Shown one piece after another: positions 10,341 through 22,284 of a DNA stretch of 64,000 bases; position 1 is the first letter of the stretch, and each line of letters opens with the position of its first letter. The stretch lies in the NCBI GenBank assembly GCA_950097015.1, contig CATNEN010000009.1, forward strand, positions 1,614,501-1,678,500, given 5' to 3'. This stretch comes from Macrostomum hystrix. Its lineage: Eukaryota > Platyhelminthes > Macrostomidae. A program made the translations under genes and the position numbers. A model generated the notes under the pieces. That model saw only the letters and a program-made list of their open reading frames with translations. It was not told the origin of the DNA and searched no databases.

Positions 10341-12993
10341 TCAGGCCGGCTCTCTGAGCTGCACTTCCAGGCAGCCGTCGTTCAGTCCGTCAGCGGTGGC
10401 GTAGAACTGTAGCAGCTCCTGGATGCTCACAAACTTTGAGGCTTTCTCCTCAAGATAAAACAGGCGATCGGCTTCGAAAATCTTTTTGTGCCGCACTCCG
10501 TCGGTCGTGCGGTAGGACAGAATGTGCTCCTCCACGCCAGGCCTCGGACTGCAGCGCACCAGGTAAGTGCCGACCGGAGCTCGAAGCAGCCGGGCCCAGG
10601 CCGCCCCGCGAGACATTCTGCCATGCCAGCCGGCCGCAATGCTTGCATTGCCGTAGCAACCAAAGTCCGCACTCGGCGGCTCAGGGACATCCGGATCTGA
10701 ACTTGACTCGTCAGACGAGGACATCAGTGATATGCGCTCCTCCCTGTTCGCAGCGCCATCGGACGAAACGCTGGATCGCCGAGGGAAACATCGCGGCTTT
10801 TCATCTGATGCTTTCCGCAGTATTAGCGGCTTTATTGGGAGCGGCGATGGCAGCGGCTTTCTATGTACTGATGGAAGTTTCGGCGGTGGGGGTGGAGGTG
10901 GTGGTGGGGGCCGTGGAGGCGGTGGAGGCGTCGGTGGAGTTGGTGGAGGCGGTGGCGGTGGAAGCGGCCGTTGCGGCGGTGGCGTTGATAGCTGTGGCCT
11001 TTGATGCAATGGATCCAGAGGTGCCTTGGGCAGCGAAGGTTTCGAAGCTTCCTGATTCGGGTCATGCGCCAACCTGCGCTGCCGCGGAGCTGTAGGAATG
11101 CACTTTTGGTGCACCACCCGGCCCGTCACCTTACAGCGGTAGCCGTGGCCGTAGCCCACAAAAATGAGGCGCCTGCATTCGGGACACTTCGTGGGCTCGC
11201 GGCAAATGAACGGTTGAAACTCGCTGCGGAATGAGTTGTGGTGCGGTGGGTAGCGAACCGACAACGCTCGCTTGAACGCTGCCAGCCAAGCCTGTTGGAC
11301 CCGGAAGGACTTCAGATGCAGGCGGTAGCGGATGTCATCATCGGTGGTGCTGTTGGGTGTGGCTCTCTCGGGCTGACTGATGGTCAAAAGCCAGCGCCAG
11401 CTCTTGTATCGCGGGGCCTCCTCGGCCCTGATGTCGCAGCGCTCGGGCAGCGGGATGCTGAAGAGAAACTCGAGGCGTCCGCTCGTCTTCTTTTCGCCTC
11501 TGCACACAATCAGGAGCTCCCCAATCAAATAGCAGTAGACGCTCCGGCTGTCCTTCTCAGATCGTTCGTACGACAGGTGAGAGATGCGCAGTTCACCTTC
11601 AATTAAGAGGCTGCCAAATTGCCTGAGTTGCAGGGCTTTATCGAGGTCAGCGATTCCCGCCTGAACGCGGTCAAGGACCTGAAATTTAAAAAATATGCGG
11701 TCAATTTCAGATACGGTTCTCGTATTGCAGGTCCACACCTGTGTTTATGTGTTTATGTTGACTAATATTAACTTAAACGCAATCGTTGCATGTACGTCCA
11801 GAGGTACGAGAATTTACCTGACAGACTGATTCATTTTCTTTATAAGACTGCGCATAGCCGCAGATATCCATAAAGTCCTCCATGGCCATGCGGGTCTCAG
11901 TACAGGCTTTGAATATGTCCGGGTACCTCTGAACCCGCTGCAGGGGCGCCAGAAGTAAATCTCGCAGAGGATGATGAGGCAGCAGGCCGCTGGCTTCGGG
12001 AATCGTCAGCCGGTCCTCCTGTAGCTTGTCAGCGCATTCGACCGCGTGCGGTATGTTGACCAGGTAATCCCGGTAGGCAACACAAAGGTTGATCTTTTCA
12101 TCCGCTATGCAGTCGCATACTGCCCTCAGCCGCTCCACTATTCGACTGAAGCGGGCGGTCGCCTCCAGCCGTCTCAGCAGGCGCGAGTGCAGCTCGAACA
12201 AGGCGGGGATGTAGCGAAACGCTGGCTCGGCGGCGGTTCCGTTCAGACCATCCAGACTGCGAGAGTATGTCACAAGCTGCTCCAGCAGATGGGTGTAGTT
12301 CTGCTCACTCTGCAGCAGCTGCTGCCAGTTGCTTTTCCGGGAGTCTTCATCGTCATCCAACTCGTACTCATAGTCATCCACGAGACTGCCGTAGACTGCC
12401 TGGTTGTCGCCGGAGGCAGTGAGCTGGTCGCTATAGATGTCAACCATGTTGCATCGCAGGCGCTCAACTGACTCGGACAATTCCGAACAGGCCGGCTGCC
12501 GAGAGTTCAAGTGCCGCAGAGCCACGCGCAATCGTTCAGACACCTGAAAGCCGGGAAACCGACTCTGATCAACCCGCGGCGACTGGCTGAGCGCTGACAG
12601 GCACGAGATGATCCGGTCGATGTTCTTGCGATCAATCAGGTCATCGGGTAGAAAGAGCTTCTCCTCCGGGAGGACGAAGTGGTTTCGACAGACAGTCAGG
12701 AAGGCTGTGATGTTGTCGCGGTACACACAAACTGAGTTCAGTGTGATCAGCCGAAAGCCGTGAAGATCGCCCCGCCGAATGACGCCGTCACTAAGAATCA
12801 CAACTAGCTGGCACAGCACGATGCCGTCGCGGAGAACGTTGACTACGTCTGTTAGGCTGGCGTTGCCGGGCGCGAAGATGCACCGAAGTGACTCGAATAC
12901 CTCGATCTCATCGTAGCGAAAGCAGTTCTGCAGCCACGTCAGGCACTCTTGCAAATCACTTGGCAACTGACAAGCTGCCATCGCCATGGCCAT
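10341..12993 (-). CDS. Vav-like Rho-family guanine nucleotide exchange factor (CH-DH-PH-C1-SH2, no SH3)
   Basis: Two exons on the minus strand, 12993-11818 and 11678-10341 (837 aa), joined in phase 0 across a 139-bp GT-AG intron. Domains in order: calponin-homology (about 1-140, with LRDGIVLCQLV); acidic tyrosine-containing segment (about 205-220, DDYEYELDDDED); Dbl-homology (about 220-405, with LRDLLLAPLQRVQRYPDIFK as conserved region 3); PH (about 430-545); C1-like (about 550-600); a very proline-rich stretch (about 630-690); and SH2 (about 725-830), in which GTYLVRCS carries the phosphotyrosine-binding Arg. This is the Vav order, but the protein stops just after SH2, so both flanking SH3 domains of vertebrate Vav are absent. 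The C1 has lost the first His, one middle Cys and the last Cys ligand. It likely activates Rac/Rho downstream of tyrosine kinases. PolyA signal inferred at about 10040. Confidence 0.88.
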
Positions 12994-14620
12994 GCTTTGG
13001 AAATCGATTGCCTAGCTGTCGACCAGCTTTTTAGCCTTGTTAAAAAGTCTTGCTTGATTCAGGCTTGTTATCGCGAGACAATCATGGACTAGATATAGCT
13101 TGGAAGGCTGCAAAGAAGTATTGTTTATGATGGAGCCCGCACCATATTTAGTTGATAGCCAGCGACAGGCTATCGTGGGTTGGAGCCTGTGAACTGAAGC
13201 ATAGATCGGATGCGACCAGTGTCACGCTGCACCCCTGGCGGGTGGGTGGCTGTTCGCACGCACAGCAGGGCTGCACAGGCTCTGCACTTCTTGCAGTGCC
13301 ATTCTTGTTTCTGGCGTTGATAAAACCAGGTCTTCTGCAGAAAAACCAGCACGAATCAATTTGAGTAGAGCGCACAGACTTTTAACTGACTCCGATGTTC
13401 TCAGGGTTTCGTGTGCAACCTCGGCCAACCTTAGTCCGGGTTTGTTTATTGCAAACGGAACGGTTTGCCGTCTCGTCAACATTTAAAGTTTTACGAGAGG
13501 ATTTGCACTTTTACGAACACCAACCACATGCAGTTTAGCAGTTTATAAGGCGAGCTCGAATCAAAGCCTACTCAAAACAAAAAAGGACGGACACTCAAAA
13601 TAAGTCTATTTTTTTGAAGACGTGTTTTTGTTAGAAAATACACAAACGAGATTAGAATATCTGTTTTAGAAACGAAAATTTTATAACGCTTTTGATATGC
13701 TAAATGTAGAAAAAATTGCATGTCTTGCACAGAAATTCTGCCTAAGCTATCCGTTGCTAGGCTCAAGTAGGTAGTTAGGCTTTAGCGAAGTCCCAGTGGT
13801 CTTTGGCTTGGAATCAGCCTATAGGGCGACAATTTTTGTCCTTGAGCATTGCCTAGTGCTTCAGTTCAGACAGCTGTAGCTAAAATATGCATTCAGCTCT
13901 GTGGAAATCAAGGCTTAGCAGTCTCCGCTGTACACAAATTCAATAGCTGTACACAGGCACGTTCTTTCAATCCAGCTATAGTATCTACCTTAGGCTAGTT
14001 CTGGCCTGAAAATATGCAGTGCAAGTCAGCAATAGGTCAGAGTACATCTAACAGTTTCAAACTCATTTGGCCGTGCTGTATTTATCTATCGTTGGATCAA
14101 AACGGCGTTGGTCCGACTATGAAAATGTGCACGGGCAGCTGTCAGCCCTGGCACACGGCTAGCTGAAAACATCCGCATTGCAGAGCTGTGCTGCATAAGA
14201 TAGCAGGAAAATATGTTAATCAAGGGTTTAGCTTTCAAGTCTATTTCCATGAGTGAAAACTAAAGTAAGAAAGTATTAAAGTTAGTAACAAGTAAACCCA
14301 GCGAATCAGTGACAAAGGCTCGCTGGAAAGTCAAACGAAACGAGGAGCCTCAGCTGCTAAAAAATTGATAAACGGTGCATCGAGCTTCTTCAAACCGGCT
14401 TTCTTGCTTGCTCCACTGAGCCAACGGGCTTGTATAGGTTTTGGACTGAATAATTGTCTACCCGGAAAGTTGTTAGCTAAACTGGTTAAGATTTTGAAGA
14501 CTTGCTACTAGAAATATTGCAGAGAAGCCCTATATGGTACAGATGATAAAAATAAATAGACAAGAAGCTGTGTGGACAGAAGAGTAAAGAACAGCAGTCG
14601 CTGGAATTCAGTTTTCGTGT
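12994..14620. other. Intergenic gap between two minus-strand genes
   Basis: No gene recognised. The sequence is mixed and A/T-rich toward 13560-14560, without tandem repeats. The promoter of the Vav-like gene must lie here (12994-13500), but I see no clear TATA box or initiator. Confidence 0.45.
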
Positions 14621-15929
14621 TTAGTCACTGTCACTGCCGCTGCCACTGCCACTGCGGCTGCCATGCTTCTTGTGCTTCTTTCCGCTGTGCTTCTTGTCCT
14701 TCTTGTGGTCCTTGTGGTCCTTGTGGTCCTTGTGGTCTTTGTTGTCCTTGTGGTCCTTGTGGTCCTTGTGGTCCTTATGGCCCTTGTCGTTGTGCTTGCC
14801 GCCATGACCACCATGGTGCTGTATCATCGTCTCAAGAGGCCGCGTCATTAGGCCGACGAACTCGCTGCAGTTGATGCGGCCATCTCTGTCGAGATCCACC
14901 AGAGACATCACGTGATCGAAGTCGCTGTCCTTCATTCCGCGCTGGCAGAGCACCGCGCGCAGCTCGTTTGCGTCCAGGTAGCCGCTGCCGTCCCTGTCAA
15001 ACACGCGGAACGCCGTCATGAGGTCGTTTTGCACGGCCTGGGGCGCCTGTACTCTGGTGTGAGTTACACGCACGTACTCCAGGAAGTCCACCTGGCCGTC
15101 GTGATCTGCGTAGGGTGCAGCAGAGCTTGTTATTCAAGGCTTTCTTTACTCAATACGAGCGTACTGAAGCACGCACTCACTCTGGTCAGCCTGCATCATC
15201 ATGTTCTGCACATCGCTGGGGGTTGGGCACTGGCCCATCAGCTGCAGGCCGGTGACCATCTCCTGCACGTTTATGGTACCGGAGCCGTCCATGTCAAAGT
15301 GGTTGAAAGTGTTCCAGTACGCTGCGGGCAGTTGTCGTGAGAATCTTTCAACAAAAAATTTATAAAATTTTAAGTCCTGTGCCAACGTTTGTAACTAGAA
15401 GCCAATAATTTTCCGCACAAATCAAAAGCACCATGTGAAACTACAAGACCGCTGATGGTAGGACAGGGCTAGCTTCTATATAGTATCTTTTAATTTTTCT
15501 ACTGATCTTTCAGTGATTAATCTCGAATTTTTTTATTCCTCGAGTCTTTTTCGATTCCTTTCGACTCTTTCTTCAACTCCTCCCGACTTTTTTCGATTCC
15601 TCTCAAGTCTTCTTTGATTCCTTTGGAGTTTTCGTCGATTCCTCTCAGAATTTCATGGATTCCTCTCAAACCATCGATTTCTCCACACATAATAGAACGA
15701 TGTTTACTGTAAATCAAAACCACTCACCTATGGCCTGCTCCATTGGGACGCCCATCTGGGCCAGGTGAGGCATCAGGTGCTGGGGGAAAGGCCTGACATT
15801 CGCCGGCGGTGGCTGAAGTAAAGCGATTTCGGATAGACAAATATAACTACTGCTGACGAGTTTAATAGTACAAATATGAAGTCATGGAATTGGACTTACC
15901 ACTCCGATAGAAAAGCTTGCCTGCATCAT
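14621..15929 (-). CDS. Four-EF-hand calcium-binding protein with His/Lys/Asp repeat tail
   Basis: Four exons on the minus strand: 15929-15900, 15812-15728, 15321-15181 and 15105-14621 (246 aa). All introns are GT-AG and the phases agree. After an N-terminal Pro-rich segment come four EF-hand loops with intact ligand positions: DMDGSGTINVQE, one split by an intron (ends HDGQVDFLE), DRDGSGYLDANE and DLDRDGRINCSE. The C-terminus (about residues 190-246) is a run of HKD triplets followed by KKHSGKKHKKH and a Ser/Gly/Asp end. The EF-hand array is like calmodulin or the sorcin/troponin C superfamily, but the charged tail is not typical of a named family. It probably acts as a Ca2+ sensor; the His-rich tail might bind Zn2+ or Ni2+ (inference). 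No partner is evident from context. Confidence 0.85.
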
Positions 15930-17866
15930 GTTTCTTATTGTTTCTGTCTCTGGCAGGAGCGGATAAGTTTGCAAATTTTCTACTTAATTCTCTGAAATAC
16001 TGCTCTCAGTCTAACAATTGAATCGCCACTGGAATGCGCCTCGTTGCCAAGGTGACGAAATGGGGTGGCTTTCAGCGGGAACGTTCTTTCGTGGGGGTAG
16101 GGCAGGTGTGGACTGTCAGAGCAGTGTACAATGCTGCCCTCCCAGTGTTATTTATCTCTGCCTGTCCTTCAGCTAGGTAAATTTAGATCATTTTTATGTT
16201 CACCAGTTGTACAACTACTGTACAGAGGTTCATGGAGCAATGAAATGAAATGAAAAATGTTTTGTAATAAACAAATCTGAAATAATGGTAAATTACACTC
16301 TATAGTGTTTAACAGTTATACTACAGCTATACTACAGTAATACTACAGTTATACTACAGTTATACTACAGTTATACTACAGTTATACTACAGTTATACTA
16401 CAGTTATACTACAGTTATACTACAGTTATACTATAGTTATACTACAGTTATACTACAGTTATACTACAGTTATACTACAGTTATACTACAGTTATACTAC
16501 AGTTATACTACAGTTATACTACAGTTATACTACAGCTATACTACAGTTATACTACAGTTATACTACAGTTATACTACAGTTATACTACAGTTATACTACA
16601 GTTATACTATAGTTATACTACAGCTATACTACAGTTATACTACAGTTATACTACACTTATACTACAGCTATACTACAGTTATACTACAGTTATACTACAG
16701 TTATACTACAGTTATACTACAGCTATACTGCAGTTATACTACAGTTATACTGCAGTTATACTACAGCTATACCACAGTTATACTACAGTTATACTATAGT
16801 TATACTACAGTTATACTACAGCTATAATACAGTTATACAGTTTACAGCTTGGTAATTATACCATCTTCGCTTCTCTGGATTTTCATCCGGCTCAGAAAAC
16901 AGTTTTCGACGCTAACAGCTTGATTCGTCTTCTGAACTAAAATATATTAAATTCTAGTAAAAGCCATATTTGATTCGATTTCCGTGTCATTAACCGTCGT
17001 CTGCTATTTTTAACGCACGAGGACCTATTCTTTTACCCTCTCACCCCTATTTTTTACTAAGCTTGCCCGACACCTCTATTTTCTAAATTTTTCTGACACC
17101 CCTATCGACGAAACTCCTTACCTGACACCCCTATCTATAAAAATTCGATCTAAAAATATATATATAAATTCTATCTATCTGAAACCAATTGCGTTTCGGT
17201 TTTTTTAACCTTACTGCTCCTAATAGGTCATATGGCATTAGAGGTGAAAAATGGCATTATCGATCTGGACTGACAAGCTGGACAAAAAAAACAGCCAAGC
17301 AAATGTCAGTTCGACGGTTGGTCGCCGCTCTGTATTGTACTTTCAATTTTCGTTTCTTAGATGTCGTCAGTGGTGAGCCGCCTCAGCCATAGCGAGTCAG
17401 TGTTTGCTGTAAACAAGCTTTAAATGCAGCATTGGGAAGATCCATGCTTTCTCACAAGTGCCTTATTTGCAAGCGATGCAATACTCGATGGTTATCAAGT
17501 GCGCGAGGAAGATGTGCTGGGCATGATTGCAGGCTAACAGACTTGGCATGCCTTGCAATTCAGCTAGCCAGTGGGTAAGCACTAAATAGACTCCTGCACT
17601 TAAGCATATACTCTTCAACCGACTATTGCCACATCTCTGAATCACGTAGCAGCTCTTTGCTAAACATTTTACACCATGAGCGCTCGGAGACACTCCAGGT
17701 AGACAGCCAGAACTCAAACAGTCCAAGAGTTTCTCGAGAGTTCTCTGGCGAATGCTTTGCCATGAGGCCTGAGATGCTACTCTGGAAGATTTTGTTTGTC
17801 AGAAAAACCATTTATAACTGTTACATTTGCACCAACGCCTTTAACAATGCACCGAGCGCAGCGATA
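15930..17866. other. Intergenic region with 11-bp minisatellite
   Basis: This holds the divergent 5' regions of the EF-hand gene (minus) and LamG-like B (plus), the array at 16306-16850, and a pyrimidine-rich stretch at about 17010-17130 with repeated CACCCCTAT-type motifs. No coding sequence recognised. Confidence 0.5.
16306..16850 (+). repeat. 11-bp minisatellite (TTATACTACAG)n
   Basis: About 48 units of 11 bp with occasional CTATACTACAG and TATAG variants. It is A/T-rich. The reverse complement is not equal to itself, but units contain TATA cores. Confidence 0.97.
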
Positions 17867-19642
17867 ATGCAACTTACTCTGCTTCTAACGGTCGCACTGG
17901 CAATTACCTCCTGCTCCTGCCTAGCCATGCTCCAAGCCGGTGTCTTTCGCCTGGTGCCACTGCATTGCTTCATCTCGGATGCATCGTCCACAATGCCAAT
18001 GCCTGCGCTGCGTAGTCAGCTCGCCTGCGCTGCTGCCTGCCTTCGACGAGGCGACTGTCCGGCATTTCAGTTCAGCCCATACTCCACTGTCTTCTGCATT
18101 GTTGCCGTTGGGAACCCTGAAAAGAGCCTTTGGACCAATGACACGTTGCTGTGCTCTAAAACGGTTGCCATGGTGATTGTGAAAAACGAGGCAACAGGCA
18201 AGTTAGTTCTTTCTTATGGGAATTGTGCCTTTGTGCACACGACTCCTAAGGGTTTGCAGCATGGTCACACTTGGGCCTTTAGGCGTAGGCGTATTAGGCG
18301 TATTTGTGTGCCTATGCATGCATACGATGTACAGGCTGTTTGCTAGCCTCAGGTAAAAGGCTAAATGAGCTACTATATTAACGCCTCTAAATTGGATGTC
18401 AAAATTCTTTTATTTATTATCCTTCTTTTTTATATTTCATTTGCTTTATCACCTTTGATAGCAAAGAGCACTAGCTGTGGCCCATCGGGCTTCACAAGTT
18501 CCGACCTTTTCCTCGTCTTTTAATCATCATCGCACTGAGTCCAGATCCTGTCTCCAGTGTGTAGTGGTTCATTCGCATCGGTAAAAACGCACTTCCAGCC
18601 TTTTTAACTGAAGCGCCGGCCCCAGCCAACTGGAGCACTCCGTTCGACTTTCTCTCCTCCCCATTGCGCGCCAAAGCTGAGGTGCTGGTCGACTTGCGGC
18701 GCAGCAATACTGCCACGATGTTCGCCGACACCGGCTACAGCCTGGTCTTTGCCAACGTCCTGAACTCCTCGGACGGCGTCAGATTAGCCGGCAACCCCGA
18801 CTCCTATCTGATGCTGAGCCACCCCAACCTCACCAGCAGGTTTTCCGGCTCCTACGCGATCATGACCTACGCCAGGTTTTCCGGCATCAAGTCCAAGTGA
18901 GTCTTCTAGTAAAATTCATTGATTATCACTCAGCAACAGAGCATTTTCACTCTAAAAATGATGAGCAGCATCCCGCATTAAGACGTTGGGGTACATCCTT
19001 TGTAAGTCAAAATAGATGTGCCATGGAAATATAGGGCTCGTTTAAGTAGTGCAGTGGCTTATTGGCGTCGAGAATCGAGAATGCCAGTCCGGATCACTCA
19101 CTCCGAGAATGAAGTGATCCGGAGTGACCGGGAGCCCTAAATGTTTATACTGAGCAAATGAGAAGCAGCCTTAGGCCCTGTTAACCTTCGTCCCCAGGCG
19201 CAGCAACCTGCTATCGATCAGCAGCTCGCTCACAAACCCACTGGACGGCAGCAGCCTGTTCGTGTTCAATAAGCTAAACACCTGGAGCCTGGTAGTTGAG
19301 TGCAGCGCAGCCAACGGTTCGAATTTGACATGGCCTCCAGTAGCGCAGGCTGACACTTTTTTTAACACTGACAGCGAATTCGTAATGATTGGCATCAACT
19401 TCTCCGGCTCCAGCGTCACGAGCATCTTAAACTCGACAGGTACCGTAGACATCATTACTGGCCTTAATAGCAGCGGCCTCTGCCTTGACCAGTCGGGCCT
19501 GCGGGCTGTCCGCATTGGCTGGGGTATCGCTAGCGATGGTCTAAACGGCACCGTCCGCTGCTTTGGAGCCTTCCGCGGTTCGCTAACTATAATGGACATG
19601 ATCGAGTTAAATGGATGGTGCACATTTCCTCTAATGACCTGA
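17867..19642 (+). CDS. Secreted Cys-rich / LamG-like protein B (paralogue of A)
   Basis: Three exons: 17867-18197, 18614-18896 and 19198-19642 (352 aa). The ATG at 17867 opens a clear signal peptide (MQLTLLLTVALAITSCSC). A Cys-rich PAN/apple-like module follows (CAAACLRRGDCPAFQF), then a short Pro/Ala linker and a LamG-like jelly-roll domain split between exons 2 and 3. The domain ends in a strand pattern like protein A (RIGWGIA, GTVRCFGAFRG). Exon-intron structure and phases (1 then 2) are the same as in protein A, so the two arose by duplication. Intron 1 reads best with a GC donor (ACAG|GCAAGT); using the GT inside it breaks the frame. Several NxS/T sites suggest glycosylation. Function is probably extracellular adhesion or ligand binding (inference). 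AATAAA at 19971 is a candidate polyA signal. Confidence 0.72.
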
Positions 19643-20137
19643 GAAACGGTTAGCAAAATTGCGAAATCGCATTAACTACAGCAGCAGAAAGCCACAGAAC
19701 AAGGCGCGCCGCTAGTTTTCAGGTCTGACGGATTATGAAGTCCACGCAGACTTATTATACAAGTAACTATACACATGACTCGAAAAATACATTCTTCGTC
19801 CTTTTTGCTAGTAGTAAGAGCGTAGGACCAAAGTCCGACTTCGTTTTACAAGTCGAATTTGTCCCTGGATGTAGGGCACGTTCAAAAAAGAGGTAGCCTA
19901 GAAATCTTGAAAAATCTGTTAGCCTGGAAGTAGAGCTTCTGTTCTCCAGTTCCATTTGTTGCGAAATTTAAATAAAACGCAAAGAAAAGTGTGAAGTTCT
20001 GTTTGATTAAACTTGGTTTCGAAGCTTCTTTAACGTTTATTTAAAAGACTTCTAAATTAATCAACGATTCAACTCAGAAAGTCAGCCGATTAAAGCTTGT
20101 TGGTCTTTCTTTATTTATTTTTCCAGCCGAAGGCGTC
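19643..20137. other. Convergent 3' intergenic region
   Basis: Between LamG-like B (plus) and the V-ATPase fragment (minus). Two overlapping minus-strand AATAAA motifs lie at about 20110-20119, just after the V-ATPase stop. Nothing else recognised. Confidence 0.45.
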
Positions 20138-20622
20138 TTAGAGGAAGTCCTCCGTAGTTTTGACGTCCACACATTTCTCCATGGCCTGCTTGACTTCCAA
20201 CTTGAGGGAGAATGGCCGGAACAGATAGCCATCGCCAGAATAGAACTTCGATTGAAACTCGATCCTGGCGGTGTTGTGGTTGAGTCAAAAATTTAACATT
20301 TTCTGAAAAGCGCACGATCGCATTACTCTATTGGAAATGCTCCACAGTTGACAAGCTGCACTATGCAAGCCGCTCACCAGTGCAGCCGTAGTGAAAGCAA
20401 CAGGGAGGTAATGCCCTCCAAGCCCACCAGGATGCAGACGGTGACGCAAGCCCACAGACAGAAGCTGGCCGCCAATGCAAGGCCACCAAGCAGGAGGGCT
20501 GCAATTGGACTGCCAGCCAACAGGTCTGCCAGACTGGTCGGCGGCATCAGCAACATTGGCCACATGATGGAGTACAAGATGAAAGATGGAAGATTTCTTT
20601 CCAAGACAAGAAGTCTTTCCAA
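20138..20622 (-). CDS. V-type proton ATPase subunit a, C-terminal fragment (last two exons)
   Basis: The minus-strand exon 20264-20138 (stop TAA at 20140-20138) and the exon ending at 20378 join through a GT-AG intron in phase 2. Together they give SLRLHW followed by IEFQSKFYSGDGYLFRPFSL, the strongly conserved end of the membrane-embedded a subunit of the V-ATPase Vo sector. The upstream exon carries two hydrophobic helices and the motif ILVGLEGITSLLLSL, equivalent to the last transmembrane segments. Its 5' limit is uncertain (in-frame stop at about 20631-20629). The rest of the roughly 800-residue protein is not found in the next 1.6 kb before the adenylyl cyclase gene begins. It is either a 5'-truncated pseudogene, a gene with far-away exons, or an assembly break. 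Confidence 0.75.
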
Positions 20623-21237
20623 CAGCAGTCAGAATGTCACAAAATGACCATTCTAACAAATGCCACTATGACGGCATTCGGCGGGTAAAACTCTGGTAAA
20701 GGATTCATTATATTTGAGTTTGCGTCTGAGTTGGTGAAAAAAAGATGCGAAAAACCTGTGTATTAGTTTGCTTTCGCGTACAACACTTAAACACTGAAAC
20801 ACATAGCGGAGTTAGTTTTCGTAGCTTCCATCAGCCATCAACCATCCACACGCGGGCGACTCTCACATCATATCCTCAATCTGTCGACTGGGTCGAAGAA
20901 AAGCTGTCAAGCCTGGAAGTAATGATTCCACAAGCAAAATCACGATAACAGGGTGGTATGATATTATGGGAACTAATGTATACTCTTGTGGACTACTTAC
21001 TGAGACCCGAAATTCACATCTTCCACTGCAACAACCCTCTATAAAAGGCATGTGAAAGTGTGCAAGTAAACTAAAAAAATTCTCTGCCTAACTGGTAGCT
21101 GGAGGAACTCAAAGCGGGGCCGCAGGCGTAAAAAGGGACTACGGCATTCCGCATTCTAAAGTATATACACGCGCCCGCGCCAGAAAACCCAGACTTCAAC
21201 GCAGGGCCATAGACATCTGGGCGCTCTGACTGCGGGA

Positions 21238-21570
21238 AATTTTCACTACGGAGATAGGAGAAACAGGTTCTACACCATGGTCGACTCCACTTTAGAATAA
21301 TGAAAAACAAACGGGAGAATTAGAATGGGGCCAACAGGACGGCCACAATGGTCAAAACGCAGAGAAAATCAGGACAGGCATTGCAGAGCCACAGGCATCC
21401 GAAATTTGCACTACGGAGATAGGACTTAACAGGTTTTTCCACAATGACAGACTGCACTCTCAGAACGGTGACAAACAACCAAGAGAATCAGAACCCGGCA
21501 AACATGACGGACACGTTGGTGAAGGAATGACGAAAAACGGAGCAGGCATCGAAGAGCCACATAGCGTAGA
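21238..21570 (+). repeat. Imperfect tandem duplication, period about 175 bp
   Basis: Two copies, each starting near CACTACGGAGATAGGA (21244 and 21411). They share an ACAGG..CACCATG/CACAATG block and a GACAAAC/AAAACAAAC..GAGAAT block. Diverged and non-coding. Confidence 0.6.
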
Positions 21571-21624
21571 CTGAATTTACAGCAGCGTGGCACAAACATA
21601 TCGAACTTTAGTATATAGAAAACG

Positions 21625-21692
21625 ATGCATGGCTTTTTACGGGTTGTATTAGTTTAGCCGAAAATACAAATACAACCCTAAAAGCCATGCAT
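21625..21692. repeat. Hairpin with ~23-bp arms
   Basis: The left arm begins ATGCATGGCTTTT and the right arm ends AAAAGCCATGCAT. The inner halves GGGTTGTAT and ATACAACCC also pair, with only a 2-nt bulge. The loop is about 20 nt. Confidence 0.8.
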
Positions 21693-21964
21693 GCATAAAT
21701 ATCTTCTACTTGCGGTCTTCGACCATTGTAACACGCAATGCGGTGCATTAAACGTTAGACAGCGTGCGTGTAACGCAAGTAGTCTATGGTAGAAACTCAA
21801 CCGCGCTAAGCGTTTTCATCATGCGTGTAACGCATTTAGCGTGCGTCTAACGCTACAAGCACAAAAACAGTTTATTTCAAAAGTGGAACAGATGAAGCAT
21901 ACAACTTTAACAAGTTTACTAACGTTAAAGTGTCTATGGCCCAGCTTGCATATTACAATGCAAC

Positions 21965-22012
21965 TAATATATCGCCGCTTTGAACTTTAACGGTCTCAGC
22001 GGCGATATATTA
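21965..22012. repeat. Perfect 15-bp hairpin
   Basis: TAATATATCGCCGCT (21965-21979) is exactly complementary to AGCGGCGATATATTA (21998-22012), with an 18-nt loop. It is non-coding and lies 270 bases before the adenylyl cyclase start. Confidence 0.85.
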
Positions 22013-22284
22013 ATCCTACATTTTATTTTCGACTCTATGGCCGAGCTTGCGCAACGGTAAAAACGGATATAAAATAGATTATTAAATTACGCTGAGCACT
22101 GCTGCGCTGCAATTTTTCCATAGACTGGAGAGGGTTTAACGCGAGTCTTGCAGATCGCGAGAAATTTTCTCTCAACTGTTGAAAAAGATATTTTTCTTTG
22201 ACATTACCACCATACGGCAAGCACTTCTCCTCACAGTCTTAAAGTACATTCGTCTGACTCTCAGACAGCACCAGTCCAACGCCG

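Larger units (their letters stand above)
20623..22284. other. Intergenic region rich in hairpins and duplications
   Basis: This contains a tandem duplication of about 175 bp (about 21238-21570), two strong hairpins (21625-21692 and 21965-22012) and scattered GCGTGCGT..AACGC motifs (21760-21860). No further V-ATPase exons are recognised. Confidence 0.5.

Noticed and set aside
10436-11095. Plus-strand frame of 219 codons opposite the Vav-like gene
   Set aside because: It is the antisense shadow of the proline-rich and SH2 coding region.
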